This document shows positions 1 to 10,359 of a stretch of DNA of 64,000 nucleotides, in pieces. The DNA is from Ceratothoa steindachneri (taxonomy: Eukaryota; Arthropoda; Malacostraca; Isopoda; Cymothoidae), in the NCBI GenBank assembly GCA_963969495.1, contig OZ018320.1, positions 73,390,245-73,454,244 of the forward strand, read 5' to 3'. A program made the position numbers and the translations under genes. The notes below the pieces were generated by a model that did no database searches, had not been told where the DNA came from, and worked only from the letters and a program-made list of their open reading frames with translations. Positions within the stretch are counted from its first letter, which is position 1, and each line of letters starts with the position of its first letter.

Positions 1-2865
1 AGGTGTGGAGGCGAGTCAAAAGAATTCAGGGCAAGTTCTCGCAGGACCCCCCTCCCGTTTTCCAGGAGAATGGGACCGCAATCTCGGACCCCGCGTCCGT
101 GGCGGAATCCTTGGCGACCGCTTTTTTCGCATTCTCTAGCCGTGATGCTGCTCCGCCAGCATTCAATGCACGTCGTGATGTCGCGGAAGGCCGCCGGCTG
201 GACTTTACCTCGAGAGGCGGATAACCCTTCAACGACAGGTTTACTGGGAGCTAGTTGCGCTCCGCTCTCGTCTCGTGCGCGGACACCGCCCATGGTCCGG
301 ACGATGTCCCGTACGCCATGCTTCGACACCTGGGTGAGCGAGGCATGGCCTTTCTGTTAGATTTGTTCAACAGGATCTGGGTGGAGGGTCTTCTCCCAGA
401 TTCCTGGCGAATCGCTACTGTGCTCGCCTTTCGCAAGCCGGGGAGAGATCACTCTACTCCGGCCGGTTTCCGTCCAATCTCTCTAACCTCTTGCGTGTGC
501 AAGTTGATGGAGAAATTGGTAAACGTTAGATTAGCCTTTTTCCTGGACAGCGGAGGCCATCTGTCTTCTGCACAGTGCGGCTTCCGCAAGTTCCACTCCA
601 CGTCGGATGCTCTGCTCCGACTGGAAAATGCCGTCTGCGAGGCTTTCCTTCGTAGACAGCACTACGCCACGGTGTTTTTCGATCTGGAGAAGGCCTATGA
701 TACCGCATGGCGATACGGTATCATGGAGACTCTCCACACGATGGGGGCGAAGGGACGCCTCCCAGTCTTTATATCTGAATTTTTGCGAGATCGTCGATTT
801 GGCGTACGGGTGGGGGAGGCTAGCTCCGGCCCAAAGGAGCAGGAAGAGGGTGTCCCGCAGGGAAGTGTCCTCAGTGTCACACTCTTTGCCCTGAGCATCA
901 ACGGCATCACCTCGGTGCTGCCGGAAGATGTTCTCGCTACGCTCTACGTGGACGACCTTTCGATCTCTTTTGGCGCGGCCCAGATGCCAACTCTGGAGCG
1001 TCGACTCCAACAGGCATTGAACCGCGTCCCTCGCTATGCCGAAGCGCACAGGTTTCGGTTTTTTTTGGCCAAGACTAAGGTGATGCATTTCTGCCGCCAT
1101 CCACGGCCCAGATTTGTTTCTTAATGGGATGCAACTGGATGTGGTTGATTCGCACCGTTTCCTTGTTCTTGTATTCGACCGACGCCTCACCTGGGAGGCT
1201 CATATTCGCAGCCTTTCGGTCTCTTGTACCTGCGCCATGGATATTCTCCGTTCCGTGACGTTCAGCGCTTGGGGCGCTGATAGGGCTACTGCCCGATTTT
1301 TTTATCGATCCTTTGTTCGTTCGAAGCTCGAATACGGATGCGAGTTTTATGCATCCGCAGCCGAGCGTTTATTGCGGAAGGTGGATTTGATCCACCACAC
1401 CGGCCTCCGCTTTGCGACCGGTGTCTTCCGCACTTCCCCCATTGAGAGCCTGTTGGTCGATGCTGGGGAGATGCCACTCGCTCTGCGCCGCGTGCAGTGC
1501 ATCACTCGCCTGTACCCGCGAGCACGGCACCTCCCTCAGTCGCCAACAGCTCTCACTGCATCCGGAGCTGATCTCGACGGTGCCTATGCCGCCGAGAGAC
1601 GCTAGTCATACCCTAAGCCCTTTGGGTTTAGGTCCAGGAAACTCCTTCGAGAGGTAGATATAGCTCTCGGGCCGGTGGCGCACCTGGTTCTGCCCAGGAC
1701 GCCACCCTGGAGGGTACCAAATTTGGCTATTTGTCGCCGCGCCTCTGCTCCCAAAGCTTGTACGGCGCCGGGAGTATTGCGTTCGACCTTTTTGGAGCAC
1801 ACCTCGTGTCACGCTGGAATCGTGCCAGTGTATACGGATGGCTCCAAGTCCAAAGAGGGGGTCGGCTTCTACGCCGTATTTCCCTCTGTTTGAAGTCAGC
1901 GGGGCTCTGCCAGGCGCTGCGTTTCTCTTGACGGCCGAGCTGGTGGCAATACACCACTCGGTGCGGGAGATTACGCGACGTGCCCGGTTCGGAGACCGGA
2001 TTGTGATCTATAGCGACTCACAAAGCGCCCTGAGGTCTCTCGGTGCATTGGAATCTCCGCATCTCCTGGTTCGCGATATCCGTGACGCCACGGTCTTGGC
2101 GAGCCGGGCAGATGTCGAGATTATCTTCTGCTGGGTTCCTGGACATGTAGGAATTGCGGGGAATGAGCGCGCCAAAGAGTCCACGAGGACTCTGTGACCG
2201 GACCAGCGTTTCGCTCTTCCTCACACCGACTACATGGTAGTAATACGGGCAGCTCTTCGGACTGCTTGGCAAAGAAGATGGGAGACGGTCGAAGAGAACT
2301 TAAAGTTGCGTGCCATTGCGCCGCGACTGTTCCCATGGACCTATCCCCCAATGCCGCGACGGCTTCAGGTCGCTTTCTGTCGTCTCCGAATCGGACACAC
2401 TCGTGTGACGCATCCCTATTTGATGGAGCGCTTGCCTGCGCCCTATTGCGACGACTGCGTCGTCCCCCAGACTTTGGCACATTCTCTTCGAATGTCCCAG
2501 TCTGGGTGATCTTCGCGCACGTTACCTGTCCCGGTACCGGGATGGGCGGGGTCGCTAAGGCCTGTCCCTTGTACTCGGGACGAGTGCGTGCACATTGACT
2601 GGTGGACTTGTTGACTTCTTGGGGGAGGCCGGCCTTCGCCCTTTTATTTAAAGAGGGTTTGTTTGTTTTTTTTCCTTTAGGTTGCACGCTCCTTCGCCGG
2701 GGGGACCTCCCCCGACGCACCAGCTTGCTTCCTTTCCCCCTTTTTGGGGTGTTTTTTTTTTGTCTCTTTAATTTTATTTTAAAGTAGCCTAGAACTAGGC
2801 CAGTTTTACTACGCCGACTAATGCCCAAGTAGGCAGTCGCCAGATGAGCTCTTAAAAAAAAAAAA
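1..2865 (+). mobile_element. Family 1 non-LTR retrotransposon, copy A (5' end outside window)
   Basis: Begins inside ORF2 at the EN-RT linker (equivalent to 10261 in copy B) and runs through RT, RNase H, the C-terminal Cys/His motif and the complete 3'UTR to an A tract (about 2854-2865). The 3'UTR carries the family hallmarks: the GCCTAG/CTAGGC inverted repeat and the terminal hairpin followed by CAGATGAGCTCTTA. Copies of this architecture (EN, RT, RNase H in one ORF) belong to the I/Jockey group of non-LTR elements. Confidence 0.9.
3..2598 (+). pseudogene. Family 1 ORF2 pseudogene (RT-RNase H), copy A
   Basis: Reverse transcriptase with motif A (FFDLEKAYDTAW, about 677-712), VPQGS (about 862) and YVDD at 944-955; RNase H with YTDGSK, TAEL and YSDSQSA; C-terminal CDDCVV motif. 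Disabled by in-frame stops at 222-224, 252-254, 1603-1605 and 2195-2197, and by frameshifts near 1108 (10-nt deletion against copy B), 1886 and 2478. Two of the stops are C-to-T changes relative to copy B (CAG to TAG, CGA to TGA), the pattern of decay after insertion. Unlike copy B, motif VPQGS is intact and the RT fingers region is in frame, so A keeps parts B has lost. Confidence 0.9.
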
Positions 2866-3414
2866 TCGAAAGGTTGAAGGAGGATGTCTGGCTGTCTGCT
2901 ACACATTTTCACTTTACACCACTCTACACGTTCTCTCAAATTTCTCCAGGATTTGTCCCCTTTTTTACTATTTTGTTTAAATTTCGGGGAGGGGGGCTAT
3001 TTTAAGTTTACATAATAGTGAGAAACATTTTATGAAATTTCATTTTAACCCCCATCAAGGGGGAGATGGAACATGAGGACCCTTGCTGTCATTGACATTT
3101 TGAGTGGCGCATTTCCTCCTGGCCCCACTCACTGAGTGGGCCATCCACCTTTACCCACCACGGAGGCGAGTCGGTGCGTCTCCTAGCCCCACTTATGCAG
3201 CCCTCCTCCTTTCGGTTCCCGTTCCCTCTCGCAACACGACCCGGTGCACACAAACGGCTTCGCCTGAGGAACCCTCTGATTGAAACTCCGTCGTGGTCAC
3301 CCGGACCTCTCCGATACCAGTGGCCTATCTGAATCCGATGCCCAAGGGGTATCGGTAAGATTGTATACCACTCATCTTAGTGATATCTGCCTGGGGCATC
3401 AGAAATGGGTCTGT
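2866..3414. other. Unassigned spacer
   Basis: No gene or known repeat recognised. GC-rich middle part (3080-3360) with a short palindromic pair CCGATACC / GGTATCGG, but no open frame with splice support. Confidence 0.3.
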
Positions 3415-3639
3415 TCTGCAATTTCCTTTTAGGGGTCAAAGTAGGGCTCTCCCGACGCCAGAGCGTGCTTCCTTCTACTTGTTGCGTTTTTGTTTTTTAC
3501 TTCTTTGTCTTTGTTTATTTGGGTTCTCTGCATGTTTTCTTTTGTTTGTTTTTTAATCTAGCCTAGTATTAGGCTGTAGCGTGAGTACGCGACTTTTTCC
3601 CTAGGTGTCAATCACCAGATGGGGTGTTTAGGGAAAAAT
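3415..3639 (+). mobile_element. Family 1 3'UTR fragment
   Basis: Contains TCCCGACGCCAGAGCGTGCTTCC, a TAGCCTAG...TTAGGCT inverted repeat and the degenerate terminal hairpin ending CACCAGATGGGG, in the family order. Only the last 0.2 kb of an element, with no clear A tail. Confidence 0.65.
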
Positions 3640-3975
3640 GTATGCCCCTGCGGCACTCCAGGAGAGAGATTTTACATATAAGAAGGTCCTCCAGATGGTA
3701 AGACGCCTTTTGATTGAATGTCTTTCGTGACGGCTACTTGTCCCAGTAGTGCGACCGGCACGGTCACAAACACCTGTCCAGACTCCTTGGTAGGGACTCC
3801 TGCATGCCAGGCTGTGGGAGGGGTTTTTTTATTGTTGGCTGCATGCTCAAGCCACCTGAGGGAGGTGGGCCTCACACTAGCACCTGAGTGCCGCTTGTTA
3901 CCATGGGGGGAGTGGGTCTTTCTTTGTTTCTGTTTTGATTAACCTGCCCTTAAGATAGGCGTTTTGTAATTTCAC

Positions 3976-4003
3976 TGGTGGGTGCCCTTGGTGGCACCCA
4001 CCA
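3976..4003. repeat. Perfect 11-bp inverted repeat (hairpin)
   Basis: TGGTGGGTGCC and GGCACCCACCA separated by a 6-nt loop. Lies after an AACCTGCCC...ATAGGCG stretch that could be a very diverged Family 1 3' end, so the hairpin may be a remodelled version of that family's terminal stem. Confidence 0.5.
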
Positions 4004-4881
4004 AGTTTGTTTTTTGGGGGAGGAGGGGTTGTTTGGTTTTAGAATTTGGTGATGTGTGACCAGGAGTAGTTGAAGATATCTGTGAGTGCAAATATAACTG
4101 TGAGGTCTGAGATTTTTAGGTGGATGTTTGAGATTCTCTGTGGCTTCATCATGTGAATTTTTAAGTGATGTGATGGTGGGAGCGATGTCTTGGGGCGTGG
4201 GAGTGGAGATGTGGAGTCTCTGTATGTATATGGTGGAAATGAGAGGATCGATTCACCATTTATAGTTGTGTTTTGCTGCTTTCTTCTATGAAATTTTTTA
4301 TCTCACGTGTGAAATTGGGATCTGGGAATTTATTTATTTCTTTTCTGGTGGATTATGTTAGTAAGCTGTGATATTGTGTGGAAGAAGGAAGGGAATTCCT
4401 CAAGTGTGAAGTTGAATAGGCTGGTTGTTTTGTTTACTCGGTCCACTTAACTTGTAGTTAGTGTATGTTATTTTGTTTGAGCTGTGGGTAGGTTAGTCGT
4501 CTTTTACAGCACACACTGCAGGGTGGTATGCTAGTCTACCTGTCCCATAATCATTTAAATATTTGGTGTCTTGCTTCCGTCCCTGAGGAAGGCAGAGACC
4601 TCTCAAGAGCAACTGAGTCACCCTATTTTTTCTTTTCTTTTTTGTTTCCTTTTTTTTAAATTTTAAATTAACTTGAGGATATGTTTATATTTATGCTTTC
4701 AGCCATTATGCATTCACTGGCCTCCGTCAGATCACCTCGGTAAAATTTTTAAAAAAATCCTTTACTATCTTTTCTCATCGTCTTTTTTTTTTATAATTGA
4801 ACGCATCTTCCTTGTGAGGCCGCTTCACTTCTGTGTGAGCAATACTCGATCGCCTCTAGCGATTCCTTATTATCCAAACAG
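4004..4881. other. Intron or 5' flank of host gene
   Basis: TG-rich then T-rich sequence without an open frame of interest; ends in the polypyrimidine tract of the 4882 acceptor. Confidence 0.4.
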
Positions 4882-5077
4882 GTCCACAAATTCCCCCGGA
4901 TATTGCAGCCGAGCTGCTGAATTCGAGTTCTCAGTCACCTTGTTCTTCAAGAGGGAGCGTTGAGAGGGAGAGAGCTTCTCCCCCGCCTCTCCCACCGCCG
5001 ACCGAACCCCCTCATCCGCCGCCGCCCCCTCTTCCCAAAACCCCGTCCCCTACATGTAGCCCAGACGCTCCAGACAA
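4882..5077 (+). CDS. RS-rich host protein, first visible exon (proline-rich segment)
   Basis: Coding exon bounded by a polypyrimidine-type acceptor (TTATTATCCAAACAG) and a consensus donor (GTAAGT). The open frame starts with the split codon ending GT, then 64 codons, beginning PQIPPDIAAELLNSS and continuing into a Ser-rich stretch and a Pro-rich tract (PPPLPPPTEPPHPPPPP). It ends in phase 2 (AA), which joins G of the next exon to give Lys. The proline-rich, low-complexity composition is typical of disordered regions in nuclear RNA-processing proteins, but I do not recognise the family. Upstream exons and the start codon are not identified; they may lie before the window or between 2.9 and 4.8 kb. 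Phase match with the next exon is the main support. Confidence 0.7.
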
Positions 5078-5665
5078 GTAAGTCTTATACACCCCTCCCC
5101 ATTCCTTCCACGTGTTATTGCTTTGTTTGGTTGACCTTTGGTGTGTTTGGTAGTGAACTATTCGTCACTATTTGAATTTAGGACTCGAGGGGGTGGGGAG
5201 TTTTCGCCGATTCTTGATTGCTACTCTCTACCGGTGTCCCCAGTACTATCCAATTTAGTCTTGTCGGGCTTCGGAGTTTTAATGTATTTTTAACTGGTGT
5301 AAGGCCGGGTATCAAAATGTCGATGTTATGACTGCTGCCCAGTACTTAGTGATCACTATAAAGGGTGAAAGACGCGACATGGACAGCTGCAACGGTAACG
5401 TTGAAGCCGTGGCCATCAGAAAGGGTTAAAGGGGCGACTTGTCCGCATACACACGCCGGAATTGATTCACCAAGGTGATGAAAGACCCTAAAAAGGGAAT
5501 CTGGCTCTAGCGAACCGAAATTAACCCACATCGGGTGTGATTAGTCGCGAGATAGAGGTTGATTCGGATCCACTTTGAAAATGTTTACATATCCTGTAGC
5601 GCCCACCTTACTTCAGATACCTCTTCAAACTGTGGGTCGCGACAAAGGAACTCCACCCACACCCC
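5078..5665. other. Host intron, unique-looking sequence
   Basis: No transposon similarity recognised. Short open frames on either strand lack support. Confidence 0.4.
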
Positions 5666-6679
5666 TCGTTTGCAGAAAGGCGCACCCTGCTACTTTGAAA
5701 CAATGTGATGCGTATCTCCTGGAGAAGGAAATCCTGGCCGTTCATGCCCAGGATCGTTTCTCATTTCGTGAGGCTAAGGACTTAGTCGAGGCGCGCCTCG
5801 CGCTACTTCGTACGTCGTATGCCGCAATGTTAAAAAAGGTACCCTCTGCTCTTTGCCCCTCCAGGCCTATGAGCACGGTCGTTTGCACGCCCAATCGGAT
5901 CCCTTCTGCGGGTTCTACTCACCCCGAGCACTTCCCTGAGATGGCGACACAAATGGTTCACACCCAGTCTCAGATAAAACCAGGGCTCCAACCCTCACCC
6001 ACCTTAGCCGTTTCCTTAATGCGAAACGGCCACGCTCCTCCACTTAGTCGTTAGATTCACAGGAGGCAACACCCTCAAGGTAATCGTGAGGCCGTCTTCC
6101 GTGGTTCCTAAAGCTGCCTCCCGAAAGGACAGCACCAGGGGAGCTTCGGCTCCTACCGCCCACAACCAAAGCTGTACTGGATGGTTCGAAGATGGTGGAT
6201 CCTCCATAGGAGGTTTTCCCGCCCGCAGAAGAGGGAGTATGCTGGCATATCGATCCCAACCTTCCCCGACAGCGCCTTGTTCGGCCAACAGCTCCCGGAT
6301 TTCTGCCTCATTTCCGTGAGGGTCTTGTCTTCGAAGAGGACTCCACATTTGATTGAGCGCTCGCCCGCACTTTGTTCCAATGGTTGCGTGGTTTCCCCCA
6401 TAGTGTGAGAAGAGCGGTGGGGGTCACTACCGCTCTTCCTCTACGCCGAACGGATTTGTGGCCTCCCGCCTCTGCCTTGAAAGGTTTTAAGAGGAGATTG
6501 CCCTCCTCCACTGCATATAACTTGTTGGGGTGTGGTTGCATTCTCGGGTGCCGAAGGCCGGATGTTGATTTTTCTTTTTCTTTTTTTTTTCTTTTTTTTA
6601 ATTTAGCGTAACTATTAAGCTAATACAATTTTGAGAACTATGCGCTTGTTAGAGGTCGCCAGATGGGTCCTTTTAAAAA
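5666..6679 (+). mobile_element. Family 1 internally deleted copy (Gag C-term joined to 3' end)
   Basis: 5666-6056 encodes the end of Gag (PATLKQC knuckle remnant, EKEILAVHAQDRFSFREA), in frame to a TAG. About 6057-6345 matches the Gag-EN spacer. At about 6348 it jumps to the C-terminal Cys/His motif and then the 3'UTR, hairpin and a short A tract (6673-6679). EN, RT and RNase H are missing, about 3.5 kb by comparison with copy B. Confidence 0.75.
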
Positions 6680-7480
6680 AATCTTGTACCCTCGCCATGG
6701 ACATTCTTGTTCTGTGACGTTCAGCACTCGGAGTGTTAATAGGGCTACTGGCAGTCTTTATTTACGTCGCGTTTGTTCGTCGGAGCTAGATATGATGTGT
6801 TTTATACATCCACAGCTGAGCGTGAATTGCAGAAGGACTAGATCCACACTAGTCTCCGTTTGGCAACCGCTGCCTTCTCAGAGCCTCCTTGTCCTTATTG
6901 GAGAGATACTGTTTGCTTTAAAGCTATGCACTTGTATGTGCGAACCCAGCGTCTCGCCCTGGAGGTCACCACATTTGAAAATTTGTCCTCACACTTTGCT
7001 CCCAAAGTTTCCACAGCTCTGACTATTGTGTTCAATCTTTTTGGAGCGCAGGTTGTGTCATGCTGGAGCCATGCTGGTGACCACAGATGGCTCCAAAGAT
7101 GAAGAGGGGTCGGCTTTCAAGATGTCTCCTTGTTTAAAGCCCGCAGGGCTCTACCAGTTGCAATACACTGATTGGTACGGAAAATTAAGTGTCATGCCCG
7201 GTTCAGAGACCAGAATCTGATTTATAGCCAGTCACAGAGCTTCATAAATGTCTTTGATGCATTAGAATCTCCACGTACCTTGGTTCACAGCATCTGTGAT
7301 GCCAGAGTTGTCAATATTGTATTCTGCTTAGTTACCAGACATGTAGGGATTGCAGGGACCAGCGTTTCACTCTTCCCCACACTGAGTACATGTCAAAAAT
7401 CATGTCAGTCTTTCAGTTTGCCTGGCAAAGAAGATGGTAGACTGCCGACGGGAACCTAGAGTTGTGTTCCTCCCCACCCC
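6680..7480 (+). mobile_element. Family 1 ORF2 fragment (RT thumb to RNase H)
   Basis: Starts at the CTTGTACCCTCGCCATGGACATTC position of the RT thumb and continues through RNase H remnants to the AAAGAAGATGG...GGGAACC stretch. Many stops. It ends exactly where the 5' terminus of copy B begins. Confidence 0.75.
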
Positions 7481-7559
7481 CGTAAGGGGCGCGGCGATTT
7501 TCCTTCCTGGCCGCCGTGCTGACGAGACTCAGCGCCCCGTCCGGGCTCGGTGCCAAACA

Positions 7560-8740
7560 CCGAACTCGAGTCTGCCCCTATGCAAGGTCCTCCTCAAACG
7601 GAGGGGAGGGATCTCCTCCGGCTGGTGCCCCTGCGACCACCAGGACCTTCTCCATCTCGGAGAAGGACCTTGATGAGGCCGGTCCATCCGGCTTGGGGGC
7701 TCCTGCCAGCGCAGGGTAGAAGTGGGTTCATCCTCCCCCCTCCTCCTCTCCTAAAAAGAAGAAAAACAAGAAGAAGACGCGGGGCTCCTCTCCATCCGCG
7801 GGGGCTGCGGGGACGAATGGGTCTGCTGCCACTTCAGTAAGCGACCAAGCCAAGATCGGCACATCTGGCCCCTCTGCCCCCTTGGTGCGGAGCCCCTGAC
7901 TAGAGCAAAAGTGCTAGTGCGTGGAGTGGAACCTCGATTACATCGGATCCCCTCATTCAAAGACTACTCGGTGGCTTCAAACGCTCCCTGGTTATTCGCT
8001 CCACTGATGATAGCATGTTGGCTAAGAGCAACATGATCCATCAGAGGAGAGCTTTAGCTAGTGTAATTCGTAGAGAGCCGAAGGGGACCCGTTTCATGGA
8101 CGGGAGCCTTTTGGCGAATGCGTCGAATCCCTCCGAGGCGGCTATGATTAGTGCCCTTCGGACACTTGATGGCACGCCTGTGAGTGTGACGCCACACTCT
8201 CCCATGAACTTCGTGAAAGTAGTTTATGCGAGGGAACTCTTGGACTACTCCTTAGAGGACATCACCTTAGAGCTGGCCGATCATGGGACAGTCAAGGTCG
8301 AACCTGTGATGAGAAAACAAGGAGGGGCCTCGAGACCCACCCCTACACTCATCGTCACGTTCGACTGTGACAAGCTCCCTGAGTCAGTGCGTGCCGGTTG
8401 GTATCGCTACCGCGTGAAGGCATTCGTGCCACTGCCGCTGAGGTGCTATTACTGCCACCGCTTCGGCCATACTAATCCCTCCTGTCGACGTGCAAAGCCG
8501 GGGTTACCCGAAACCTGTGTAAGTTGTTCCAAGGCCACACAGGATAAGTCCAAATCGTGTGTGGCTAAGTGTGTAAATTGCGGAGAGCCGCACCCCGCTT
8601 CTTCGAAGCAATGTGGAGCATATCTCCTTGAGAAGGAAATCCTGGCCGTTGATGCTCAGGATCGTCTCTCATTCCGCAGGCTAAGGACTTGGTCCTGGTG
8701 CGCCCGGCGCTACCTGGGACGTCCAATGCCTCAATGTTGA
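7560..8740 (+). pseudogene. Family 1 Gag (ORF1), copy B
   Basis: The nucleic-acid-binding ORF1 protein of the element. The N-terminal low-complexity part (FSISEKDLDEAGPSG, then a Lys-rich run) is broken by stops and shifts before 8015. From 8015 a 241-codon frame is open. Counting from its first Met, knuckle 1 is C144, C147, H152, C157 (CYYCHRFGHTNPSC); the second Cys cluster is C168, C171, C182; knuckle 3 is C186, C189, H193, C200. A frameshift near 8680 truncates the conserved EILAVDAQDRLSFR tail. Gag coats the element RNA and escorts it in the RNP in related elements. Confidence 0.85.
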
Positions 8741-9300
8741 AAAAGACACCCTCTGCTCCTGGCCCCTCCATGCCTACAGGTACGGTCGTTTCCACGCCCA
8801 TTCAGAACCATTCTGCTGGTTCTACCCACCCCGGCCGCTTCCCTGGTAAAGCTGGCGGCACAAAGCGTCCACCCAGCCCCGGCTAAAACCAGGGCTTCCC
8901 CCAGCGTGACGTTTCCCGTAAGGCGAAACGGCCACGCGCTTCCACAGGAGGCAACACCCCTGTAGTTGGTCGCCATGCCATCTTCCGGGGTTCTTAAAGC
9001 TGCCCCCCGAAAGGAGAACAGCAAAAAAGGAGCTTCGGCTGCTTCGCCCACGCCTAGTGGTGGGCTGGGTGGCTCGGAGACGGTGGATCCTCGAAAAGAG
9101 GGCTCCCCCGCCTAAGGTTTCGAAGCGGAGGGAGGAAAAGATTATCATGGCGAGCCCCAACCTGCTCCAATAATTCCTCGAAGGCGACAGCGCATTGTCC
9201 AGCCAACAGCACACCGAGTTCTGCCTCCGGGAAGCGTACGGCCATTCCCGTGAGGGTCTTCTCTTCGAAGAGGGCCCCCGCGTCTCCTCCGAGCTTGGCC

Positions 9301-10257
9301 TGGAGGGCATATTCCTTAAATGGAATTGCCGCGGCCTCCGGGCCAACTGGGAGGAGCTGCGGAGGCTCCTCTCCTCCCCTTTTTGCATGAGACCATGCTG
9401 GCCGCAAGCTCCCTACCCACTCTCACGGGATATAAGGGTTTTGCGACCCCACCACCACGGAATGGAGGCCTGGCTGGAGGGTGTGCGATTTACACACTTC
9501 ACCTCGATAGGAAGTATACTGTTATTTCCGCGTACATTCCACCGTCACCCGACTTCGCCGCGGGTGACTTCTGCCGCGTCGTTCCACGGTTGCCGAGACC
9601 CTTTCTGTTGCTCGGAGATGTAAACAGTAGATACCCCCTCTGGGGAGACTACTCTATCAATCCCCGTGGTCAAGTCCTTGCCGACCTGATCGACGAGCTG
9701 GCTGTCATAAATGTGGATGAGTTTACTCATCACTGCCGAGAACCGCTTCATTTTCATGCCTCGATCTATCTTTGTGCTCTCTGGATGCACAGCCCGATTT
9801 TGATTGGGGGGTGGTCGATGACCTCCATTATAGTGATCACTTTCCCATTCAAATATCATTTTCTGGGCCGCTGCTGCCCCAGAGCCCGCCCCGGTGGTGC
9901 TTGGCGCGGGCGCGGTTGTCTGCATTTCAGCAAATGACTGAATTCTCTATCTCAGTTGAGTTTAGGTCGACAGATGAGGCTGTTGAGTTCTCCCGCAATC
10001 TCATCGCCGCGGGCCTGCTACTATTCCTAGAAGGCCTGGCCGCTTTGCACGCAGACCACTCCCGTGGTGGTCAGCCGAGTGTGAGACGGCCCTCAAGCAG
10101 AAGCGCTATGCCGACCTTCCCTATAAGCGCCACCCAAACGATTTCACTGTCGCTGAATTTCGTCGTGCTAGGGCTAGGTTCCGGTATATTTCGAAGCACG
10201 CCCGCCGCTCTTCTTGGCGGGCATACGTGTCTTCACTTAACGGGAAGACCCCTTTAG
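9301..10257 (+). pseudogene. Family 1 endonuclease domain and EN-RT linker, copy B
   Basis: Apurinic-type (EEP) endonuclease that would nick the target for target-primed reverse transcription. Visible motifs: WNCRGLRANWEEL near 9320, SAYIPP near 9530, LLLGDVNSRYPLWG with the GD pair near 9614-9619, and YSDHFPI near 9830. The parts lie in three frames, with shifts near 9375, 9760 and 10030. The linker then reads ARFRYISKHARRSSWRAYVS and joins the RT frame. Not functional as it stands. Confidence 0.85.
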
Positions 10258-10359
10258 CTGAGGTGTGGAAGCGAGTCAAAAGGATTCGGGGCAAGTTCTC
10301 GCAGGACCCCCCCTCCCGTTCTCCAGGAGAATGGAACCGCACTCTCGGACCTCGCGTCC

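Noticed and set aside
531..1190. 219-codon minus-strand open frame
   Set aside because: Antisense shadow of the RT domain of copy A, caused by its GC-rich codon use.
2121..2939. 272-codon minus-strand open frame
   Set aside because: It is antisense to the RNase H/C-terminal region and 3'UTR of retrotransposon copy A; no domain of its own.
2870..4880. Possible upstream exons or promoter of the host gene
   Set aside because: I looked for acceptor-donor pairs with a phase 1 end and coding composition and found none convincing; no TATA or initiator context that I would defend.
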